Origin: Fidelibacterota bacterium
GTDB lineage: Bacteria > Fidelibacterota > Marinisomatia > SCGC-AAA003-L08 > GCA-2689995
Direction: 5' to 3'
NCBI GenBank assembly: GCA_014381925.1
Contig: JACNKR010000079.1
Coordinates: forward strand, 1 to 40,623
Length of the DNA stretch: 40,623 nucleotides
In this document: positions 34,635 to 40,623 of the stretch, piece by piece
Position numbering within the stretch: the first letter of the stretch is position 1
How the letters are laid out: each line of letters begins with the position of its first letter
The notes under the pieces: model-generated
Told to the model about the DNA's origin: nothing
Databases searched by the model: none
Seen by the model: the letters and a program-made list of their open reading frames with translations, nothing else
Position numbers and translations under genes: made by a program

Positions 34635-36122
34635 ATGAAAAAACTTTTATTTATATTTTTATTAACTTTTTCTTTATCAGAAACAGACCCTCCAATCGCA
34701 CCTATTAGTGCATTTGCTGAATTTGATATTTCATCTGGCTCATTTATAAGTTATGGTTCTTATATGGGTGGTGGCTTTGGACTTCCTATGAATCTAATTA
34801 GAGACTTATCAATTGATGCTTTACTATATGTTCTTGTTCCAACGAGTTCACAATACAATTGTAATAATCTACTTCAAAATAATAATGTAAATATGGAAAA
34901 TGTTGTTTACCTTAATTATAATCATGATACATATTGGACAAAAAACTTTGGACCATATTTTATTGTTGATGGGAATAATGAAATTGGAATTGTTGATTTC
35001 CAATATGATAGGCCTGACAGAATAAATGATAATGCAATTCCACTTCAATTAGCAAGTCACTGGAACTATAATTATTTTGATTCTGATATTATTCACAATG
35101 GCGGAAACCTCATGTTTAATGGAATAAACCAGGCAGCATCATCAACTCTACCCTATAATGCTAATCCTAATTTGGATGTTAATCAAATGATGTTTGATTA
35201 TTATGGAATTGAACAATACCATACAGTTGAAGACCCTTGGAATAATTATCACGAACATATTGATTGCTGGGCAAAATTTGTTTCACCAGAAAAAATTATA
35301 ATTTGTCAAGTACCTGCATCTCATTATCGATATGCTGAAATTGAAAATGTTGTTTCATTTTATCAAAACCAAGAAAATAGTTTTGGTGAACCATATGAAA
35401 TTTATAGAGTTTATACTCCAAATGGAGAACCTTACGCAAATTCATATATCATGAATGGAAAAGTATATGTTCCTATTGGTTTTAGTCAATATGATGATGA
35501 GGCAATTGAGGCATATCAATTAGCATTACCTGAATATGAAGTTTCAGGTTATCAATATGGAAATTTTATTAGTACAGATGCATTAAATTGTAGAGTAATG
35601 AATATCCCTGATTTTGAGGCAATTCAGATATACCATAATTCGATTAATGATATGCCAGTAGCAATGAATGAATATGAAATTATTGTAAAATTGAATGAAT
35701 TGACAGATTATGGAATAAATGAAAATTCACTAAAAGTCTATTGGAAAAATCAGTATATGACTGAATATACTTCAATTCAACTTGAATATTTTGAAAATAC
35801 ATATAATGCAAATATTCCACAACAGCCTGGAAACACAGAAGTAAGATATTTTATTGAAGCTGGTAATTTAAATGGTAGAACTGATAGACTGCCTATTGCA
35901 GGATATTTTGATTTTTATGCTTTTGGTGGACCCGGGTTTAACTTAGGCGACATTGATATGGATAATTTAGTTAACATTAATGATATATTTCTAATAGTTC
36001 ATCATGTTTTAAACACAAATCCAATTACGGGGTATGGATTAATTCTTGCAGATTTAAATGAAGATAATACAATTAATGTATTCGATATTATTAGAATTGT
36101 AAATATAATATTGGGAAATTAA
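34635..36122 (+). CDS. Secreted deiminase-family paralogue with substituted active site and dockerin-like tail
   Basis: A 495-residue secreted paralogue of the deiminase at 21.3-22.8 kb, collinear with it over nearly its whole length. A signal peptide covers about residues 1-15. It keeps H208 and D210 (HIDCWAKF), the Asn in PYANSY near 269 and the nucleophile C319 (STDALNCRV). The conserved RD of the family is changed: WTKNFGPYF has Lys-Asn, with N104 in place of the guanidinium-binding Asp. The residue before the Cys is Asn instead of His. Two dockerin-like repeats end the protein (GDIDMDNLVNINDI and ADLNEDNTINVFDI). It is probably inactive or has altered specificity, perhaps a binding protein. 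The stop overlaps that of the convergent sialidase-like gene by 4 nt. Confidence 0.85.
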   Translation: MKKLLFIFLLTFSLSETDPPIAPISAFAEFDISSGSFISYGSYMGGGFGLPMNLIRDLSIDALLYVLVPTSSQYNCNNLLQNNNVNMENVVYLNYNHDTYWTKNFGPYFIVDGNNEIGIVDFQYDRPDRINDNAIPLQLASHWNYNYFDSDIIHNGGNLMFNGINQAASSTLPYNANPNLDVNQMMFDYYGIEQYHTVEDPWNNYHEHIDCWAKFVSPEKIIICQVPASHYRYAEIENVVSFYQNQENSFGEPYEIYRVYTPNGEPYANSYIMNGKVYVPIGFSQYDDEAIEAYQLALPEYEVSGYQYGNFISTDALNCRVMNIPDFEAIQIYHNSINDMPVAMNEYEIIVKLNELTDYGINENSLKVYWKNQYMTEYTSIQLEYFENTYNANIPQQPGNTEVRYFIEAGNLNGRTDRLPIAGYFDFYAFGGPGFNLGDIDMDNLVNINDIFLIVHHVLNTNPITGYGLILADLNEDNTINVFDIIRIVNIILGN

Positions 36123-37504
36123 ATATTGCCTAAAATAACATTAATCATCTGAATTACATCCAAGATATTAATTGTACTATCACTGTTCATATCAGCTGAT
36201 AAAAGTTGAATGGTAGAAAAACTCTGATTACCCATTATGTAATTAACAACTAATAAAATATCTACAATGTTTACAATTTCGTCCTCATTTACATCTCCAG
36301 AAATAACACTAATTTGATAGGTGGAACTAAAATAAATATTATTCACTCCAGATCTATTATCTGACCATACAGCATATAAATTATTTTGATGAAATTTTAA
36401 TTTTGGTTCTGCAACTTGAGTTACATTTTCTTCAGTAATTATTAAATTTTTATTTTCTGTTAATTGAGATGAATTATTTTCAAGTGAGGTATAACGAATT
36501 TCTCTTTCTGTTGCATCAACCCAAATAGCATGTAAATTTGAATTTTCCATAATCACTTTTGGGTAATTATTAATAGAATTTACAGGTTCAACATTATGTA
36601 TTTCTCCAAACTGTAAATTTTCAGCTTCCCCCTTTAATAAATACACCGCACTTTCACTATAATTCATAAATCCAACACCCATTTGATTGTTTTCAATATA
36701 AATTGATGGACTTGAAGATGGGCAAAAGCCTATATAATCATTTAATATTGAAATTGGAACAGATTCACTAAACTCAATTTCTGTATTCAGCTTTTTTGTT
36801 ATATAATGATCTCTTATATTCTCAATATTATTACGATAAGCTATATAAACATCGCCATTTCCTGTAACTTCTAAATCTGGTGCACAGCAATCACATGGTT
36901 CTGCTTCCTCTGAAGTAACTCCTACAATCATGCTTTCATGTGAATTTATTTCAGATAATTCAATTTTAGAATAATGAATATTTAAAAATTGCAACTCATT
37001 TCCATAATTATAATAGATTAAATGTAAAAAACCTAAGTCATCAATTTCAATATCTGCATATAATTGAAAATGTGGCTGATCACTTATCTCAATTTCATCA
37101 TTCCAAGAATATCCATTATCATTAGATTGATTTAAATATATCGAAGTATTATTATACCCATTTCTTGAGTCTGCCCAAACGATATAAATATTCTCTCCAT
37201 TAATTCTAATTCTCGGTCCTGCACCACCAAAAGCAACAACATGTCCGTTTACAGAATTAACTTGTATTTTCTCAGAAAATGTTATTCCATTATCCCATGA
37301 ATTATTATAAAATATATTTTTTGAATTCCCAGATTGCTCAACCCACACAACATGAATAATACCATTATCGTCAATAGCTAAATCAGGAAAAATTTGCTGA
37401 GTATTTATTTGCGAAATGGCAGAATTAAAAGTAAAATTAAATTCGGCAAAAGAGAAACTTATAAATATTAAACATAAAGTTGATAAATTTAAATTATTTT
37501 TCAT
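36119..37504 (-). CDS. Secreted BNR/sialidase-like beta-propeller with dockerin-like tail
   Basis: A 461-residue secreted protein with a signal peptide ending near SFSFA (residue 20). The mature part is a six-bladed-type propeller with Asp-box motifs (SNDNGYSW, and a weaker SWDNGITF) and repeated VVWVE, IVWADSRNG and AVWSDNRSG blade segments. The block EPCDCCAPDLEVTGNGDVYIAYRN resembles a Cys-rich segment common in Bacteroidetes sialidase-like proteins. The catalytic Arg triad and Tyr-Glu pair of true sialidases could not be confirmed, so glycan binding without hydrolysis is possible. Two dockerin-like repeats end the chain (GDVNEDEIVNIVDI and ADMNSDSTINILDV). It runs tail-to-tail with the second deiminase-like gene. 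Confidence 0.82.
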   Translation of the reverse strand: MKNNLNLSTLCLIFISFSFAEFNFTFNSAISQINTQQIFPDLAIDDNGIIHVVWVEQSGNSKNIFYNNSWDNGITFSEKIQVNSVNGHVVAFGGAGPRIRINGENIYIVWADSRNGYNNTSIYLNQSNDNGYSWNDEIEISDQPHFQLYADIEIDDLGFLHLIYYNYGNELQFLNIHYSKIELSEINSHESMIVGVTSEEAEPCDCCAPDLEVTGNGDVYIAYRNNIENIRDHYITKKLNTEIEFSESVPISILNDYIGFCPSSSPSIYIENNQMGVGFMNYSESAVYLLKGEAENLQFGEIHNVEPVNSINNYPKVIMENSNLHAIWVDATEREIRYTSLENNSSQLTENKNLIITEENVTQVAEPKLKFHQNNLYAVWSDNRSGVNNIYFSSTYQISVISGDVNEDEIVNIVDILLVVNYIMGNQSFSTIQLLSADMNSDSTINILDVIQMINVILGNI

Positions 37505-37531
37505 TTTATTTTATTTCTATAATAAATAACA

Positions 37532-37556
37532 AAAAGCCCTTCAATGAAGGGCTTTT
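37532..37556 (-). terminator. Rho-independent terminator of the Hc1 gene
   Basis: AAAAGCCCTTC and GAAGGGCTTTT form an 11-bp perfect stem with a very short loop. On the minus strand it lies 27 nt after the Hc1 stop and runs on into TTGTTATTT. Its symmetric ends could also block transcription from the opposite side. Confidence 0.88.
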
Positions 37557-37582
37557 CAAAATCTAATTAGAACAGGATCTAA

Positions 37583-37765
37583 TTATTTACTTTCTTCTAC
37601 AGATGCTTTTCTATAATCTGTAACAAGCTTTTTTAAATCACCAACACTTTTTCTTGCACGAGTTCCAGCTGCTTTATTACCAGAGTTTGTGAATTTTTCA
37701 TGATTTTCTTTAAAGCTTTCCCATAATTCACTCATTGAATTATATAAGTCATTTGATTTTGCCAT
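37583..37765 (-). CDS. Histone H1-like DNA-associated protein (Hc1 family)
   Basis: A 60-residue basic protein matching the Hc1/histone-H1-like family found in Bacteroidetes and relatives. It has the run NHEKFTNSGNKAAGTRARKS followed by LKKLVTDYRKASVEESK. It probably binds DNA and helps shape the nucleoid. It lacks the long Lys/Ala/Pro tail of chlamydial Hc1. The start ATG has AAGG 12 nt upstream. It is monocistronic, with a strong terminator after it and a 217-nt non-coding stretch before it that contains the palindrome TTAATTATAATTAA (37790-37803). Expect high expression. Confidence 0.88.
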   Translation of the reverse strand: MAKSNDLYNSMSELWESFKENHEKFTNSGNKAAGTRARKSVGDLKKLVTDYRKASVEESK

Positions 37766-37982
37766 TTTTTATTAACCTTATTATTGTTCTTAATTATAAT
37801 TAAAACTAAACCTATCATGATGAAAGGTCTCTTATCTCAACAAATAGTTGTCAATTATACCCATTTAATATAGGAAAACATGACATTTCATTATTTGAAC
37901 TGCTTAAATATTACAGCAATTTCATGTATTTAATAAAAATTATTTTTTATTTTTTTACAATTTATTTATTTTTGATAATAAT

Positions 37983-38693
37983 TCAATTATTATATAAAAA
38001 ATTATGAATTAATTTGAAATATTCTAATCCCATTATTTGAATAATATTATTATGATGTGCTCCATTTACCCAATATTTTGTTTTAATTTTTGAAGATGAA
38101 TTCTGATATAAATCTACACCTTCATTAAAATTTATTATTTGATCATTTTTTGCATGAATGATAAATAAGGGTCCAAAATATTCTTTAATTTTGGAGATAT
38201 GGTTTAATATATTTTTATGATTCAACCCGAATTGTTTAGGGTTAATTCCAAATAATTTAAAAATTGGTTCAACATAGGCAAATCCAGATTCAATTATTAT
38301 ACCACCAACTTCTGTTTGATAGTTTTGAATAATTTCTAAAACCGACGCACTTCCTAATGACCTTCCCATTAAAAATATTGGTTTCTTAAATCCTCTTATT
38401 TTTAAAAGAGATTTTATATGATTAAATATTTTATTTGAATCTGATATCATTGAAGAAAAATTCGGATTCCCAGAGGAAAATCCATAACCTCTATAGTCTA
38501 CAGGTATAAAATTGATTTTTAATTTTTTATAAATCTCCGCAAATTCATCATATTCAGATACTAATTCAGCATTTCCATGAAAATAAATTAAATTATAAAA
38601 TGATTTATCATTTAGATGTAATCGACAACCAATATCTACCCCATTTCCAACATTTATTAATTCATTTTTACTATTTTCAATTTCAGCCTTCAC
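37983..38693 (-). CDS. Alpha/beta hydrolase (serine esterase/peptidase-like); N-terminus probably longer
   Basis: A 236-residue hydrolase fold from the first canonical start (GTG at 38693). It has the oxyanion region FHGNAE, the DYRGYGFSSG loop, the nucleophile elbow GRSLGS, the acid in HAKNDQI and the catalytic His in NGAHHN, so the Ser-Asp-His triad is complete. The substrate is unknown; the family includes lipases and aminopeptidase-like enzymes. The frame continues upstream without stop and encodes LDHPIITQALFHPRKD, which resembles the beginning of related hydrolases. The true start may therefore lie near 38762, where ATT follows GAGG by 7 nt and no ATG exists. It sits directly downstream of the saccharopine-dehydrogenase-like gene and is likely cotranscribed. 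Confidence 0.82.
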   Translation of the reverse strand: MKAEIENSKNELINVGNGVDIGCRLHLNDKSFYNLIYFHGNAELVSEYDEFAEIYKKLKINFIPVDYRGYGFSSGNPNFSSMISDSNKIFNHIKSLLKIRGFKKPIFLMGRSLGSASVLEIIQNYQTEVGGIIIESGFAYVEPIFKLFGINPKQFGLNHKNILNHISKIKEYFGPLFIIHAKNDQIINFNEGVDLYQNSSSKIKTKYWVNGAHHNNIIQIMGLEYFKLIHNFLYNN

Positions 38694-38764
38694 ATCTTTT
38701 CGTGGATGAAATAATGCCTGAGTTATAATTGGATGATCTAATATGGTTAAATCTTGAATAATTT

Positions 38765-39826
38765 TTAAACCTCTTTTATTATTATTTTTGATGATTTTGG
38801 TAATTGCTCAATTAAATCATTACCACATAACTGTGACGGTGTAAAATAACCACCCTTTATATCATTTTTATATTTATAAATATAATCAATAACAGCAAGG
38901 CTACCATCAACCGTTAAATCATAACCATTACTTGTAACTAATTGACCTTCTAAAACTTTATTACCTTTGATAATTTGTCCCCAAACATAAGTCTTGCTAT
39001 TATTTCTTTCTTTTATTGATGGACCTTTTATTTTCTTTTTAACTTTTTTCTTTAAAAAATTTTGAATTATTTCTAGTCTTAATAACCATGGAAACCAATT
39101 TATTCGTTTTAATTGTTGAACTTGTTTTGGGTGCATCGGAATATAAACTGATATATTAGGAATATTAGTTGAATATCCTGCTGTTGCCACATCTCCCCAA
39201 GGTATTGTTACCATTGTTTTTTCACCATTCCCAAAATCATATTTCTGGCTTTTATAAACGAGAGGAACTTTTAAAATTTTACCGTTTTTTCTAATTCTTC
39301 CACCATAACCTATACTTTCTATAGATGTAGCCATTGTACCAGGACTAATTTTTCCCGCAGTAGATTCAAAACCTAAAATTAATTCATCGGCATTAGGCAA
39401 AAATTCATTTAACCTCGACGCTAAGCAATCAGTTGGTATTACATCAAAACCTACACCTGGGCATATAACTACTTTAGAATCGATTGCTTTTTGATGATAG
39501 GATTTTCCTAACCTAAAAATATCAATTTCACCTGTAATATCTAAATAATGAGTATGACTTTTTACACAAGCATCTATTATTGGCTTAGCAGTCTGAGAAA
39601 AAGGGCCTGCACAATTTAACATTATGTCAAACTCTTTTAATATTTTTGGATTAGATTTTATTTCATTTAATGTAAATGATAAATAAGATAAATTATACTG
39701 CCTACCCATTTTAGAAATACTCTTGATACTTCTACCTGCAATTGTAATATCATAATCAGAATTAACTGCTTTCTCTACAATCAACTTCCCAGTATAACCA
39801 TTTGCACCATAAATTAATATTTTCAT
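38765..39826 (-). CDS. Saccharopine-dehydrogenase-like NAD(P)-binding oxidoreductase
   Basis: A 353-residue protein of the saccharopine dehydrogenase/trans-acting enoyl reductase group. The Rossmann dinucleotide site IYGANGYTGKL lies at residues 4-14, with the typical NCAGPF and YLDITGE segments and CPGVGFDVIPTDC further on. The ATG at 39826 is chosen because it begins the first beta-strand directly; the open frame adds six Lys/Asn-rich codons from a TTG. The actual substrate is unknown: it may reduce a lipid or enoyl intermediate, or be a lysine-metabolism relative. It overlaps in transcription with the hydrolase gene downstream, suggesting joint work on a small acyl or ester compound. Confidence 0.82.
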   Translation of the reverse strand: MKILIYGANGYTGKLIVEKAVNSDYDITIAGRSIKSISKMGRQYNLSYLSFTLNEIKSNPKILKEFDIMLNCAGPFSQTAKPIIDACVKSHTHYLDITGEIDIFRLGKSYHQKAIDSKVVICPGVGFDVIPTDCLASRLNEFLPNADELILGFESTAGKISPGTMATSIESIGYGGRIRKNGKILKVPLVYKSQKYDFGNGEKTMVTIPWGDVATAGYSTNIPNISVYIPMHPKQVQQLKRINWFPWLLRLEIIQNFLKKKVKKKIKGPSIKERNNSKTYVWGQIIKGNKVLEGQLVTSNGYDLTVDGSLAVIDYIYKYKNDIKGGYFTPSQLCGNDLIEQLPKSSKIIIKEV

Positions 39827-40000
39827 TTTATTCTTATTTTTCAATTTAATTATCCTAAATCACCTGTCCAATTTAAAATTAATTCATACTAAGTTTATTA
39901 TAAAAACTACTTGAAACGCAAAAATCCACTGAGTTCTAAATATAGAATCCAATGGCATTTATAATAATTTTTGTTAAATTATAAATTTACAAAATATATA

Positions 40001-40201
40001 TTATTTTATTTGAAGTTCCTTCATTTTTTCTTCTAATAATTGATCAAACATAGATTCTAAATGATCTCGTTTTACTTTCCATGTTCCACCAAATTTAATT
40101 GCAGGAATTTTCCCTCTTTGAACTAGCCGATAAACTGTTTGTTCTTTCATATTTAAATAATCAGCTACTTCCTTGATTCCGATTATATTTGCATTCATCA
40201 T
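40001..40201 (-). CDS. Small helix-turn-helix DNA-binding protein (excisionase/HTH_17 type)
   Basis: A 66-residue protein with the MerR-like winged helix of the excisionase (HTH_17) family: IKEVADYLNMKEQTVYRLVQRGKIPAIKFGGTWKVKRDHLESMF. Two successive ATG codons exist (40201 and 40198); AAAGAGA upstream suits either. It lies 79 nt downstream of the flagellin stop, beyond a hairpin. No integrase, phage or plasmid gene is nearby, so it is more likely a chromosomal regulator or an accessory factor than a recombination directionality factor. Confidence 0.85.
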   Translation of the reverse strand: MMNANIIGIKEVADYLNMKEQTVYRLVQRGKIPAIKFGGTWKVKRDHLESMFDQLLEEKMKELQIK

Positions 40202-40232
40202 ATTCTCTTTAAAATTTTAATTTATCGATCAT

Positions 40233-40262
40233 ATTTGGGGTAATATCCGTATTACCCCAAAT
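40233..40262 (-). terminator. Strong hairpin downstream of flagellin
   Basis: ATTTGGGGTAATA (40233-40245) and TATTACCCCAAAT (40250-40262) form a perfect 13-bp stem around a 4-nt loop, 17 nt after the flagellin stop codon. No long T-run follows on the minus strand, so it may protect or process the flagellin message rather than act as a classic intrinsic terminator. Confidence 0.7.
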
Positions 40263-40279
40263 AAATCATTTTACTTGTA

Positions 40280-40623
40280 TTATCTTAACAAACTTAAAAC
40301 CATTTGAGGTGCAGCATTTGCTTGAGAAAAAGATGATATAGTTGTCTGTTGAAGTATTTGTAACTTCATCATACTCATCTGTTCTTTTGCAAAGTCAGCA
40401 TCTTCAATTCGGCTTCGAGTTGCTTCAGTATTAGAAATAGCTAATGACAATGATTCTTCTTTTGAAGATAATCTTGCATTATTATCACCTACATTTTGAA
40501 TTGATTTTGCTAGTGATTTAATAGCTGTATCTAATAAAGCTATTCCGGCAGTTGCACCAGCTTGAGTAGCTAATGTTGTAGCTGAAATATCAGTATTATC
40601 TTCACCTACAGTTGCAGCAACAG
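40280..40623 (-). CDS. Flagellin, C-terminal part (gene cut by the window edge)
   Basis: The last 113 residues or so of a flagellin, read by hand on the minus strand from the window end to TAA at 40280. The conserved D0/D1 C-terminal helix is clear: ARLSSKEESLSLAISNTEAT, then SRIEDADFAKEQMSMMKLQI and LQQTTISSFSQANAAPQMVL, ending in SLLR. This is the filament subunit exported by the flagellar type III system. The N-terminal half and start lie beyond base 40623. It is the sole flagellar gene visible and implies motility. The gene-symbol fliC or hag is not assigned because the rest of the gene is missing. Confidence 0.95.
   Translation of the reverse strand, partial: VAATVGEDNTDISATTLATQAGATAGIALLDTAIKSLAKSIQNVGDNNARLSSKEESLSLAISNTEATRSRIEDADFAKEQMSMMKLQILQQTTISSFSQANAAPQMVLSLLR

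Noticed and set aside
15815..37504. A cellulosome
   Set aside because: Dockerin-like tails are present, but there is no cohesin, carbohydrate-binding module or cellulase among the genes.
40001..40201. Prophage or integrative element signalled by the excisionase-type HTH gene
   Set aside because: No integrase, att-like repeats or phage genes are present; flanking genes are chromosomal.
1..40623. CRISPR array or insertion sequence
   Set aside because: No regularly spaced repeats or transposase-like frames were seen on reading both strands.

Overview
The window is very AT-rich and densely coded. It looks like a chromosomal segment of a marine-type bacterium of the Fibrobacteres-Chlorobi-Bacteroidetes superphylum, most likely Candidatus Marinimicrobia (SAR406) or a near relative. 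That placement is inferred from the combination of very low GC, fused alpha/beta 2-oxoacid dehydrogenase E1 proteins, secreted proteins ending in a dockerin-like double EF-hand module, one giant secreted protein ending in a FlgD-like/type IX (Por) sorting domain, a histone H1-like (Hc1) protein and a flagellin. No 16S or marker-gene phylogeny was possible.

Region 1 (1-15.4 kb, minus strand): a tRNA-Val(TAC), the Lon protease, and one long, tightly packed gene series read from about 15.4 kb down to 2.56 kb. In transcription order it encodes a PTPS/QueD-family protein, FolE, dihydrolipoamide dehydrogenase (E3), LipB, two paralogous fused E1 proteins, a glutaryl-CoA-dehydrogenase-like acyl-CoA dehydrogenase, a CDF metal exporter, an E2 acyltransferase, LipA, a small diheme cytochrome c and an alpha/alpha-toroid-like protein. 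The run therefore carries E1, E2 and E3 of a 2-oxoacid dehydrogenase complex together with both enzymes of de novo lipoylation.

Region 2 (15.8-30.8 kb): a secretome island. It holds a right-handed beta-helix protein, a leucine-rich-repeat protein, a choice-of-anchor-B (LVIVD-type propeller) protein and a peptidylarginine/agmatine-deiminase-like enzyme. A coupled set follows: a 2261-residue multi-domain surface protein, a TPR-like lipoprotein and a small zinc-ribbon membrane protein. Three of these proteins end in the same roughly 60-residue dockerin-like tail.

Region 3 (30.8-37.5 kb): a hypothetical protein, transketolase, an Hsp20 small heat-shock protein with a clear terminator, a small unknown protein, a second deiminase-like dockerin protein lacking the catalytic Asp, and a BNR/sialidase-like dockerin protein.

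Region 4 (37.5-40.6 kb): an Hc1 histone H1-like protein, an alpha/beta hydrolase, a saccharopine-dehydrogenase-like oxidoreductase, a small HTH protein, and the 3' end of a flagellin gene cut by the window edge.

The points most worth following are the five dockerin-tailed secreted proteins with no cohesin in view, the active versus substituted deiminase pair, two genes whose real N-terminus lies upstream of any usable ATG/GTG/TTG, and the pterin-synthase homologue whose catalytic Cys position holds Asp. No IS element, prophage, CRISPR array or restriction system was recognised.
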